DNA of 45,697 nucleotides, from NCBI GenBank assembly GCA_024405395.1, contig JAKSOW010000010.1, forward strand, positions 1 through 45,697, in the 5' to 3' direction. The notes beneath the pieces were generated by a model, which made no database searches, had not been told where the DNA came from, and was given only the letters and a program-made list of their open reading frames with translations. Source of the DNA: Kiritimatiellia bacterium. GTDB lineage: Bacteria > Verrucomicrobiota > Kiritimatiellia > RFP12 > UBA1067. Positions 1 through 7,591 of this stretch are shown here, one piece after another; the first letter of the stretch is position 1; each line of letters opens with the position of its first letter. Made by a program: the position numbers and the translations under genes.

Positions 1-2126
1 AAACGTCCCGAAGGCGTACGGACAACGGTGAAACGCCTTCCCTTCACCAGCGCCACAAAGCCTTCCGTACCGTCAGGCTCCGCAATCACCCGCTCAATCG
101 CGATTTCGGAAGTCCCGTCCACGGTAAGCACCGTGGCGAACCCTGCCGTCGTAAGCGGGGCCGTGACGCGATTGACGGCCAAGGTGAACTCCTTGCTGGC
201 AGGCTGGGCCGAGCCCTTGCCGGTTCGGATCACCCCGGCCGGCGCCTTCTGAACGAGGTTGAGCGTGGCCTTGCCACACACCCATTTGGCGGACCAAACG
301 CCATTATGCGGGGCCTCCGCGTTCTGGCGCGTCCAGCTCCAGGCCTGGCTGCCGTCGTTCTGTGTGTCCATTCCCGTAGACGAGCCTTTGTCGATCTTCG
401 TCGCATTCGAGACCGGCGGCAAGGTTATGGGCGTGAAAGACAGCGGCGAGGTCATCTCGCCACGGCTGTGGAAAGCCCATTCGTAGCTGTGGGGCTTGTC
501 GCCATGCACCCACATGTAGTCCAGAACCACATCGTCCACCAACGCCACCAGACGGCCGACCTTGGCGTCCGCATAGGCTCCACCGGCATCCAAGGCGATG
601 ACTGAGGCATTACCCTTCGCGGCAAAGGCTTCGCAGGTACCAGTGGTGTAGGCCTGATTGTGGCCATCCTGCACCAGCGTGTTGTGCGAAAGCGTGGCGC
701 GATACCAGCCCCACTGGCGGGCATTGCTGTAGCCCACGGAACCCGGATCCTCGGCCAGAAGCTGACCACGCGCATAGAGCGTCAGTGCCAATTTGTCTGG
801 ATGGCCATGCCAACCGCCGTGCGGGCCGAAATCGAGGGCGATGAAATTACCTGGCATCGGGCCGTTGTCGTCAGGGGCTGAGGAACGCAGGATGGCAATG
901 CCGCCATTGGGATAGACCTTGGAACCCAGGCGAGGCAAGTTATTGACCGTTCCCGGCAGCGTGCTGCCGACGAAGAGACTCTGCGGCGAATTACGCTTGT
1001 TCTGCGACAGCCACCAGGCATAGACGGGATCTTTCCAGAACGTCCACCCGTACTCGTACAGCGCGCACTGCCCGCGCAGGCTGTGGTGGCCAGAATCGTT
1101 CATGGCGGCAAAACGCCAATCTGGCATCACCTGGCCGAACGCCGCATCGAACATGCGCTTGTAGCGTTCGGGCGGCGGCACGCCCAGGTTGTCTAGCGCC
1201 ATGACGATGCGCGCCAAACCTGACATCGTATAGAACTGATATCCCCAACCGCATTCATTCCACACACCATCATCGAAGACGGCCTTCTCCAGCTGCTGTC
1301 GGTAGCTGTAGGGGCCTGTGACGGCATCCGCCACCAGCTCGCGGTCGCCCGCCATGAGGCCCGCCTGGCCATAGGCCGAGAGATGCCAGCACTCCCAGTT
1401 TCCGATCGAACGTTTGATCTTATGCACCGTATGCGCGCTGGGAACGAGCAGCTTGGCGACGATCGTGGTGCGCTCCGCTTCGGTGAGCTTGTCGTAGATC
1501 ATGTCGTAAGCCTGGGCGCACAGGCCCAGAATCGCCGACTCCTCCAGCGTCTGGGGGCCGAAACGCCCGGCCGAGCCACTTTTGCTGGGTCCTTTGAGGT
1601 CATGCAGCGGATAGGTCTCGTAGACGGCCGCATAGGCCAGCAGAATCTCCTTCGCGCGCCGGGCGTAGCGCGCGTCGCCCGTGATCTGATAGGCAAACGC
1701 AGCGTGGTGCATCTGATCGGCATTCGCGTAGTGTACCTGCATCAGATAGAAGTCGTCGTAGGGCCAGCCCGTATGCATCTCCCCGCAATGCGGGCACACG
1801 TGTTCCGTGGGGCTTTTCGCCTTCAGCCCCGTGGCGCACTTGCGGCAGAAATAGTAGTGGCACCACTGCCCGCCGCGATCGGGGATGTCCAGCGGCTGCG
1901 CCAGCTTCTTGTCGAGCGCCCCCACCAGACTCTTCCACACGCCCTGCGCCTGCTTGTCCAACGCCAAACGCGCTTTGATCTCGGCGACACGCGCCGGCGT
2001 CACCAGAAGGCACGGATGGGATTTTGCCCTTTCGATGAGGCCCCCCACCAGATCAACGCCGCCCCAGACGGTCGTCTGGAAACCGGCGGCAAACGTCAGC
2101 GCAAGGGCAAAAATCCGTCCGTTCAT
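1..2126 (-). CDS. Heparinase II/III-type polysaccharide lyase, secreted (3' end cut by window edge)
   Basis: The reading frame opens at ATG 2126 and stays open to base 1, giving 708 residues without the C-terminus. An N-terminal hydrophobic stretch (RIFALALTFAAGF) fits a signal peptide. Residues about 94-115 hold FCRKC and CPHCG, a zinc-ribbon-like pair of CxxC motifs. An alpha-helical toroid-like region follows, then near residue 438 the heparinase II/III signature HGHPDKLALTLY, followed by EDPGSVGY and SHNTLVQDG. The family cleaves uronic-acid polysaccharides (heparin, chondroitin, alginate) by beta-elimination; the substrate here is unknown. The next gene upstream, 12 bases away, is a GH88 unsaturated glucuronyl hydrolase, which removes the 4,5-unsaturated uronate such lyases produce, so the two probably act in sequence. 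It is the last visible gene of a long minus-strand run. Confidence 0.85.
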   Translation of the reverse strand, partial: MNGRIFALALTFAAGFQTTVWGGVDLVGGLIERAKSHPCLLVTPARVAEIKARLALDKQAQGVWKSLVGALDKKLAQPLDIPDRGGQWCHYYFCRKCATGLKAKSPTEHVCPHCGEMHTGWPYDDFYLMQVHYANADQMHHAAFAYQITGDARYARRAKEILLAYAAVYETYPLHDLKGPSKSGSAGRFGPQTLEESAILGLCAQAYDMIYDKLTEAERTTIVAKLLVPSAHTVHKIKRSIGNWECWHLSAYGQAGLMAGDRELVADAVTGPYSYRQQLEKAVFDDGVWNECGWGYQFYTMSGLARIVMALDNLGVPPPERYKRMFDAAFGQVMPDWRFAAMNDSGHHSLRGQCALYEYGWTFWKDPVYAWWLSQNKRNSPQSLFVGSTLPGTVNNLPRLGSKVYPNGGIAILRSSAPDDNGPMPGNFIALDFGPHGGWHGHPDKLALTLYARGQLLAEDPGSVGYSNARQWGWYRATLSHNTLVQDGHNQAYTTGTCEAFAAKGNASVIALDAGGAYADAKVGRLVALVDDVVLDYMWVHGDKPHSYEWAFHSRGEMTSPLSFTPITLPPVSNATKIDKGSSTGMDTQNDGSQAWSWTRQNAEAPHNGVWSAKWVCGKATLNLVQKAPAGVIRTGKGSAQPASKEFTLAVNRVTAPLTTAGFATVLTVDGTSEIAIERVIAEPDGTEGFVALVKGRRFTVVRTPSGR

Positions 2127-2138
2127 GTTCGACCTCTC

Positions 2139-3350
2139 TTATTTGGTCGCCTGCAGGCGCAGCAGCGCCTCAATGTAGTAGTAGTCGCCGTAGTTGAGCG
2201 AATGGTCGATCTCGGACTTCGACGGGTGCGAGCCGACGCCATGCTTGAGCAGGAAGCCGCCGGCTTCATCCGCCTTGGCGAAATACTCCGGCGAGGACAG
2301 CGAGGTCAGCTGCCGCACGGCATAGGCACGGTACATGGCCCCCTTCGGCCCGCCCACAAAGCCCGCGATCTCGATGAGGCCCGCCGCCATGATGGAGGCA
2401 GCAGACGAGTCGCGCTCCTGGCCGGGGGCGCCGTAGTCCCAGCACGGCACGCCGTCCGACGGCATGTTGGGGTGGTTGATGGCGTAGTCGGCGACCTTCT
2501 GCGCGAAGTCGAGGTAGGCCTTGACGCCCGTCTCGCGGTACATCATGGAGTAGCCGTAGATGGCCCAGGACTGGCCGCGCGACCACACGGTCTCGGGTCC
2601 AAGGCCCTGACCACGACGGATTTCCTGCACGCTGAGGTACTCCGGACGCTGATCGTAGTTCAGCACATGGTAGGCGCCGCCGTCGGCCTTGAAGTGGTGT
2701 TTCATCGTGACGTCGGCATGCGAGCAGGCGACCTTGTCGAAACGGCGGTCACCATGCTTCGAGGCCCACTCCAGCAGCTCCAGGTTCATCATGTTGTCGG
2801 GGATGACCAGGAAGTTCTTCTTCTCGTCGATCGCGCCCCAGCTGCGGATGAGGCCCAACGTGGGGTTGAAGCGCTTGCTGAGGGAGTCGGCCGTCTCGAG
2901 AAGCAGGGCGTCATATTTGTCCGTCTTCAGGATGCGGCGCGCATTGCCGTACGAGCAGTACATGATGAAGCCGACGTCGTGGTTGGTGGTCACCTTCGCG
3001 TTCGGCGCGAGCATCTCGGTCCAATGCGTGGCGGCGTCCTTGAGGCGCGCGTCGCCCGTTGCCTCGTAGAGATACCACATCGTGCCGGGGGTGTGGCCCG
3101 AGGTCCACCACAGAATCGAACGCATGTCGATCTCGCCCTTCTCGGGCGCATAGCCATGCGGGAAGGTGGGATTGCCCTTCTTGTCCACGCCCGCCAACTT
3201 GCGGGCTGCGGCGTCAAGCTGCACATAGTGCTCCGCCGAATCCTTGAAGATGCCGGGGAGACGCGCCAGGAGGTCCGTCTCCGGCGTTGCAGACACCACA
3301 CTGACAGCCAGCGCCATGCCGGCAAATGTCATCATCATTTCCTTTTTCAT
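2139..3350 (-). CDS. GH88 unsaturated glucuronyl hydrolase, exported
   Basis: The 403-residue protein has the usual GH88 length plus a short signal peptide (MKKEMMMTFAGMALAVSVVSA). Family landmarks are HDVGFIMYCSYGNA near residue 123, with the conserved Asp, and IPDNMMNLELLEWASK near residue 183 with the second conserved Asp. WSRGQSWAIYGYSMMY and a C-terminal GDYYYIEALLRL also match. GH88 enzymes remove 4-deoxy-unsaturated uronic acid from lyase products by hydrating the vinyl ether. The gene sits 29 bases after ispH and 12 bases before the heparinase-type lyase. GAAAGGA lies ahead of the chosen ATG. The family is clear; the exact disaccharide (chondroitin, heparin, ulvan or rhamnogalacturonan type) cannot be read from the sequence. 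Confidence 0.9.
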   Translation of the reverse strand: MKKEMMMTFAGMALAVSVVSATPETDLLARLPGIFKDSAEHYVQLDAAARKLAGVDKKGNPTFPHGYAPEKGEIDMRSILWWTSGHTPGTMWYLYEATGDARLKDAATHWTEMLAPNAKVTTNHDVGFIMYCSYGNARRILKTDKYDALLLETADSLSKRFNPTLGLIRSWGAIDEKKNFLVIPDNMMNLELLEWASKHGDRRFDKVACSHADVTMKHHFKADGGAYHVLNYDQRPEYLSVQEIRRGQGLGPETVWSRGQSWAIYGYSMMYRETGVKAYLDFAQKVADYAINHPNMPSDGVPCWDYGAPGQERDSSAASIMAAGLIEIAGFVGGPKGAMYRAYAVRQLTSLSSPEYFAKADEAGGFLLKHGVGSHPSKSEIDHSLNYGDYYYIEALLRLQATK

Positions 3351-3379
3351 TTCGTCAGTCCTTTCTTCTTGTCAAATGG

Positions 3380-4252
3380 TCAAATCTCACGGCTGGCCGC
3401 GTGCAATACCGCAACCGCATCGCGGAACAACTCCTCGGGCGTTGAGGCGCCCGCCGTTACGCCCAATCGGCCAACACCGCCGAAATCCAGGGCTCGCACC
3501 TCGTCAGGTGTTGCCACACACGCCACAAATCGGGCCCCCGCAGCTTGTGCACAAGCCGCCAGCTGGGCTGTATTGGAACTGGTGCGACTGCCCAACACAA
3601 GCACGCCGTCACCGCCCTGAGCCACAAAATCCTTCACTGCCTGCTGCCGCTGACGCGTGGCTGTACACGCCTCCGAAGCCGGCACCGTCTCCAGCAGCGG
3701 ATAACGCGCCTGCAGCTGCTCCAGAATTGGATCCAGCATCTCCGCCGCCAGCGTCGTCTGGCAGACGACGCCGACCGGGCTCCACCCTTCATACGGAAGC
3801 GCCGCCACCTCAGCCGCAGTGGAGATGACCGTGATCGGCGCCTGCATACAGGTCGCCTCCCCCACGAAACCCTTCACTTCGGCATGCTCGGCATTTCCCA
3901 CCACCACCACGGGCACCCTGCGCGCGGCGAAAGCCGCCACAGCCCTATGCGCACGCTGGACGAACGGACAGGTGGCATCCACCACGTGGAGTTTCCGCGC
4001 TTCCAGTTCGGCGCGAAGCTGCGGCGAGACGCCATGCGCCGACAGCAGCACACAACCTCCGGCCGGAATGTCGTTCAACGTCGAGACCACCCGCAGGCCT
4101 TTCGCCGCCAAAGTCGCCACCACCTGCTCATTGTGCACAAGCGGATGCAGACAATACAGCTTCCCAAAGACGGAAAGAGCGTGATAGGCCTTATCGATTG
4201 CGGCCTTCACGCCCATGCAGAAGCCATGCGGCTCTAGGCACGCCACCGTCAA
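3380..4252 (-). CDS. ispH: 4-hydroxy-3-methylbut-2-enyl diphosphate reductase
   Basis: IspH (LytB) carries out the last step of the MEP isoprenoid pathway, reducing HMBPP to IPP and DMAPP with an iron-sulfur cluster. The 290-residue protein has the three cluster cysteines in their family contexts: C12 in GFCMGV, C95 in DATCPFV and C196 in EACTATRQRQ. SAHGVS and SRTSSNTAQL are also present. The start is TTG at 4252, overlapping the mazG stop as TTGA, with GGGAGAGG just upstream, so it is probably translationally coupled to mazG. A cytoplasmic housekeeping enzyme, here directly followed by the glycan-degradation pair GH88 and heparinase-type lyase. Confidence 0.95.
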   Translation of the reverse strand: MTVACLEPHGFCMGVKAAIDKAYHALSVFGKLYCLHPLVHNEQVVATLAAKGLRVVSTLNDIPAGGCVLLSAHGVSPQLRAELEARKLHVVDATCPFVQRAHRAVAAFAARRVPVVVVGNAEHAEVKGFVGEATCMQAPITVISTAAEVAALPYEGWSPVGVVCQTTLAAEMLDPILEQLQARYPLLETVPASEACTATRQRQQAVKDFVAQGGDGVLVLGSRTSSNTAQLAACAQAAGARFVACVATPDEVRALDFGGVGRLGVTAGASTPEELFRDAVAVLHAASREI

Positions 4253-5049
4253 GATGCGGCCTCTCCCTTTTTGGCTTCATTCCAGAGCGCCTCCATCTCG
4301 GCGAGCGTCATGCTCTTGAGATCACGTCCCTGCGTTTTAGCTGCAGCCTCCACCACACGGAAGCGACGGGCGAACTTTGCCGTCGTGCCCTCCAGGGCGG
4401 ACTCCGAATCGGCCTTGAGGTGACGCGCGAGGTTGGTCACGGAGAAAAGCAAGTCACCCAGCTCCTCCTTCACGTGCTCATCGAGCGACGTGTCCTTCGA
4501 GGCCGCCACAGCCTCCTCCAGCTCAGCCAGCTCCTCACGGATCTTGGCAAGGGGACCTGCCGCGTCTTTCCAGTCAAAACCCACGCGTGCGGCCTTTTCC
4601 TGGGTACGCTGCGCCTTCAGCAGGGCCGGCAAGGTAGCGGGCACGCCATCAAGGGCCGAATGCCGCGTCTCCTTCTTGTGCTCCTGCTGCTTGATCTGCT
4701 CCCAGTTCTTGAGCACAGTGGCGGGATCCTTTGCAACCACGTCGCCGAAAACGTGCGGATGACGCCGCACCAGCTTGTCGGCAATGGCGTTGGCCACGTC
4801 GTCGAAGGTGAAGCGCCCTTCCTGCTCGGCCATCACAGACTGGAACATGACCTGAAGGAGCACGTCGCCGAGCTCCTCCACATGGTTCGCCTGATCTTCA
4901 GGACGCCCCATGGCCGCAAGTAGCTCGTAGGTCTCCTCCAGCACACAGGGCTTGAGCGTCTCAAGCGTCTGGACCCGATCCCAGGGACACCCCTTTTCGG
5001 GGTCCCTGAGCCGGACCATGATCTCATGAAGCCGTTCGATGCCCGTCAT
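4249..5049 (-). CDS. mazG: Nucleoside triphosphate pyrophosphohydrolase
   Basis: MazG hydrolyses NTPs and dNTPs to monophosphates plus pyrophosphate and cleans the nucleotide pool. Both MazG domains are visible: an N-terminal one with RLRDPEKGCPWD, EETYELL and HVEELGDVLLQ (the EExxE and ExxD metal ligands), and a C-terminal one with REELAELEEA and EELGDLLFS. The ATG at 5049 gives MTGIERLHEIM, which lines up with the start of E. coli MazG. A GTG at 5055 would instead overlap the upstream stop as GTGA and is a possible alternative. The gene is coupled by a TTGA overlap to ispH. It is unrelated to the MazE/MazF toxin system, none of which is seen here. Confidence 0.93.
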   Translation of the reverse strand: MTGIERLHEIMVRLRDPEKGCPWDRVQTLETLKPCVLEETYELLAAMGRPEDQANHVEELGDVLLQVMFQSVMAEQEGRFTFDDVANAIADKLVRRHPHVFGDVVAKDPATVLKNWEQIKQQEHKKETRHSALDGVPATLPALLKAQRTQEKAARVGFDWKDAAGPLAKIREELAELEEAVAASKDTSLDEHVKEELGDLLFSVTNLARHLKADSESALEGTTAKFARRFRVVEAAAKTQGRDLKSMTLAEMEALWNEAKKGEAAS

Positions 5050-5051
5050 GA

Positions 5052-5744
5052 TCACGCTTCGATGTGCAGCATGCGGAAGACGTCCTTCGCGAGATCCGCG
5101 CTGAAGCCGTCCGCCACGACGTCGGCGCCGCCGAAGTCCTGATAGGCCACATGATCGTGGATCATGGCGATTGCGGACATGCCGGCCACAAGTGCCGCCT
5201 TGACGCCGTAGCCCGAGCCCGTCACCGCCACGGTGAGCATCTCGTGGAGATCATTCGCGCGCACCGCACGCCGCCACGCATCCCACTTGCAGTTGCCGTA
5301 GGTCTGCGAAGGCTCCACATAGGCGGCCACCAGATCGGCGTTGAGATCCGCCAGAGCCGGACGGAACGTCTCGAGGTCGGCACGCGTGGCGATCACGACC
5401 TTGAGGCCCTTATCGGTGAGCGCATTGACGAACGCCTTGAATTCGGGCGTCACGGCGGCCACGGCCTGTGCCGTGAGCTTCGCGCGGAAGAGTTCCATCA
5501 GCTCACGTGCGGCCTTGGCCGGATCGTGCTTCTTGCCAAACTCATTGAAGAGTTCGGCGAGCGCGCCCTGGCAATTTCCGTTGACGAGGTGAAGCGCCTC
5601 GAGTTTCGGAGTCAGCTCGATGCCGCACTCGGCCAACCGCTCCTTGGCGACATCAAAGAGGATCTGCGAGCCGTCCAGCGCGGTGAAGTCAAACTCAATC
5701 AGAACGGCACGGGGAAGCTTGGCCTTGCTGTTTTCGCTTGCCAT
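5052..5744 (-). CDS. HAD-like hydrolase with degenerate catalytic motifs
   Basis: The 230-residue protein has the layout of a phosphoglycolate phosphatase-like HAD protein: a core start, a helical cap (residues about 30-105) and a second core half. Motif I, normally DxDxT, reads E17-F-D19-F-T21, so one essential aspartate is missing in either register. Motif II (VVIATRAD) and a lysine (CKWDAW) are present. Motif IV, normally an acidic pair before GxxAAxAAGM, reads VTGSGYGVKAALVAGM and lacks the acids. It may be a binding or scaffold protein rather than an active phosphatase. It lies 27 bases after the phosphofructokinase gene, with AAAGGAA ahead of its ATG, and reaches into the start region of mazG. 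Confidence 0.75.
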   Translation of the reverse strand: MASENSKAKLPRAVLIEFDFTALDGSQILFDVAKERLAECGIELTPKLEALHLVNGNCQGALAELFNEFGKKHDPAKAARELMELFRAKLTAQAVAAVTPEFKAFVNALTDKGLKVVIATRADLETFRPALADLNADLVAAYVEPSQTYGNCKWDAWRRAVRANDLHEMLTVAVTGSGYGVKAALVAGMSAIAMIHDHVAYQDFGGADVVADGFSADLAKDVFRMLHIEA

Positions 5745-5771
5745 ATCTGTATTCCTTTCCTTGGAACGCGA

Positions 5772-7013
5772 TTACTTCTTGACGACGCGCGTCTTGCGCG
5801 GAATCGGCTGACCGATTTCCTTGAGCAGCTTGCGGAAGCGCGAATTGCGCACATTGAAGGGCTTGCCGCCCTTGACGCGCTCGAACTCGCACGCCCGCAC
5901 GATGTTCTTCTGGTCCTCGTCCTTGCCGACGACGCCGCCGATGCCGGCAAGCGCGCTCTCGACGGCCTTGACGCAGCACGTGTGGATCAGGCCCAGGTCT
6001 TTCTTGTTCGGCGCCGCCGCACGGGCAAAGTAGCCGCTCTTGAACACCTGCGTCTTCTCCGCACCGAGCATTTCGCCGAAGCGCTTCGCAAACCACTGGC
6101 CCACGTTCACCTTGTCGAGCCGCGGGTGGCCAAACGCGTCCACGGGCACCTCTTCGCCGCGCTTCTTCATCTCCTTGATGATCTCCTTGACGCACGCGCC
6201 CTCGGAGACGAAGATGTTCACGCAGTCATACTTCTCCATCACCTTGCGCAGACGGGCCGCCTCGTCCTCGAAACGGCAGCGCGACTCCGGCACGTACACC
6301 GCGTGCACGTCCTGACGACCGCGCGTGAGGCCGAAGTCCGGCAACAGCGCGAAGCTCTTGCGCGCGATCATCTTGTGGTAGTAGATCGCCGTGAACGCCG
6401 TAAGCCAGCCGCAGTTGCGGCCCATCACCTCATGGACGATGAGCGCGCGCGGATTGGCGCTGTTTTCCTTGACGACGTTCATGAAGAACTTGGCGCCCTC
6501 TTCGGCGGCCGTGTAGGCGCCGAGCGACTGGCGGATCGGATAGACGTCGTTGTCGATCGTCTTCGGCAGGCCCACCACCGTGAGGTCGTAGTTGTTCGTC
6601 TTGAGATAGGCCGCGAGGTCCGCCGCCGTGGTGTTCGTGTCATCGCCGCCGATCGTGTGCAGCACGTCCACGCCATCCTTCACCAGCTGGTCAGCCGCCA
6701 CCTTGAGAGGATCCTGGCCTTCCTGCACCAGACCACGCTTGACGCAGTCCTTGACGTTCGTGAGCTTCACACGGCTGTTGCCGATCGGGCTGCCGCCGTG
6801 CTTCGTGAGCACCAGCGCATGCTTGCGCACTTCGGGCGTCACGGGGATGGACTCGCCCTTCAAGAGGCCCATGTAGCCATTCACGTAGCCGATCATCTCG
6901 ACTTCCGGGGCCTTCTTGGTGTACTCGTCGATGAGGAATCCAATCGAGCTCGACAAACACGGCGCGAGACCACCAGCGGTCAGGAACGCCACCTTCTTCA
7001 CTTGCTTAGCCAT
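5772..7013 (-). CDS. 6-phosphofructokinase, probably pyrophosphate-dependent
   Basis: This 413-residue glycolytic enzyme phosphorylates fructose 6-phosphate. The nucleotide/PPi-binding start is FLTAGGLAPCLSSSIGF. The decisive motifs are GGDDTN at residues 122-127 and PKTIDND at 150-156. In the family, Asp in GGDD (D125) together with Lys before TIDND (K151) marks pyrophosphate-dependent enzymes, while ATP enzymes have GGDGS and Gly at these places. A PPi enzyme would be reversible and is common in anaerobes. The gene starts at ATG 7013 with GAAAGG ten bases upstream and sits 27 bases after ribH. PPi use is inferred from these residues only. Confidence 0.92.
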   Translation of the reverse strand: MAKQVKKVAFLTAGGLAPCLSSSIGFLIDEYTKKAPEVEMIGYVNGYMGLLKGESIPVTPEVRKHALVLTKHGGSPIGNSRVKLTNVKDCVKRGLVQEGQDPLKVAADQLVKDGVDVLHTIGGDDTNTTAADLAAYLKTNNYDLTVVGLPKTIDNDVYPIRQSLGAYTAAEEGAKFFMNVVKENSANPRALIVHEVMGRNCGWLTAFTAIYYHKMIARKSFALLPDFGLTRGRQDVHAVYVPESRCRFEDEAARLRKVMEKYDCVNIFVSEGACVKEIIKEMKKRGEEVPVDAFGHPRLDKVNVGQWFAKRFGEMLGAEKTQVFKSGYFARAAAPNKKDLGLIHTCCVKAVESALAGIGGVVGKDEDQKNIVRACEFERVKGGKPFNVRNSRFRKLLKEIGQPIPRKTRVVKK

Positions 7014-7040
7014 TTCTATCTATGCCTTTCGTTGTATAAT

Positions 7041-7502
7041 TCAAATCTGCTTCAGCACATTCGCCAGCTCAATGGCGGCCTGCATCGCGTTGAAGCCCTT
7101 GTTGCCCTGCTTCGTGCCGCAGCGCTCCACGGCCTGCTCCAGGTTCTCGGCGGAGACTACGCCGTCGGTCACCGGCACGCCCGTCTCCAGCGAAATCTGG
7201 TTGAACGCACGCGCCGTCGTCTCGAGGATGAGGCCCGCATGCGCCGTCGCACCCTGCACCACCGCACCCAAGCACACCACGGCGTCGAACTTCTTCGAGG
7301 CGGCCAGCTTCTGCGCCGTGACCGGAATCTCGTACGCCCCCGGCACGCGCACCAGCACCAGATCCTTCTCTTCGCCGCCCAAGCGCACAAACGCATCGGC
7401 AGCGCCCTTCACCAGCTGCTCCACGAGGAACGAGTTGAAGCGACTTGCGATCAACGCGATCTTCAGGCCTTTCGCCGTGAGCTTACCTTCGATTGTCTTC
7501 AT
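7041..7502 (-). CDS. ribH: 6,7-dimethyl-8-ribityllumazine synthase
   Basis: RibH joins the ribityl-aminouracil with dihydroxybutanone phosphate in the penultimate step of riboflavin synthesis. The 153-residue length is typical. Motifs are ASRFNSFLVEQLV, the substrate loop VPGAYEIP, GAVVQGATAH with the catalytic-type H88, TDGVV, and a C-terminal GNKGFNAMQAAIELANV. It begins with ATG 7502 and has AGGAG nine bases upstream, behind its own promoter at 7533-7561. No other riboflavin genes are in the window. Confidence 0.95.
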   Translation of the reverse strand: MKTIEGKLTAKGLKIALIASRFNSFLVEQLVKGAADAFVRLGGEEKDLVLVRVPGAYEIPVTAQKLAASKKFDAVVCLGAVVQGATAHAGLILETTARAFNQISLETGVPVTDGVVSAENLEQAVERCGTKQGNKGFNAMQAAIELANVLKQI

Positions 7503-7532
7503 AGCTTATACTCCTAATGTGAAAACAGTCAA

Positions 7533-7561
7533 ATTATTGCACAAAAACTTCCCGGAAGCAA
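7533..7561 (-). promoter_or_regulatory. Promoter of ribH and the genes after it
   Basis: On the minus strand TTGCTT (7561-7556) is followed after 17 bases by AATAAT (7538-7533), preceded by TGC as an extended -10. It lies in the 89-base gap between the GH31 fusion gene and ribH, the longest gap of the minus-strand run. The spacer carries the short inverted repeat CTTCCCGGAAG. The housekeeping block ribH-pfk-HAD-mazG-ispH can therefore probably be expressed separately from the CAZyme genes upstream. Confidence 0.6.
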
Positions 7562-7591
7562 TACTTAAAGGGCAAGGAAATGACAAAAATG

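Noticed and set aside
1383..3620. 745-codon open frame on the plus strand
   Set aside because: Antisense to the heparinase-type lyase and GH88 genes, with the same His/Arg-rich composition and no recognisable fold.
4249..5049. MazG as part of a MazEF toxin-antitoxin module
   Set aside because: No mazE or mazF frame is nearby, and the protein is a normal two-domain housekeeping MazG.
5064..7517. 817-codon open frame on the plus strand opposite HAD/pfk/ribH
   Set aside because: It is a GC-driven shadow: rich in His, Arg, Leu and Val, without any domain, and fully opposite three well-recognised genes.
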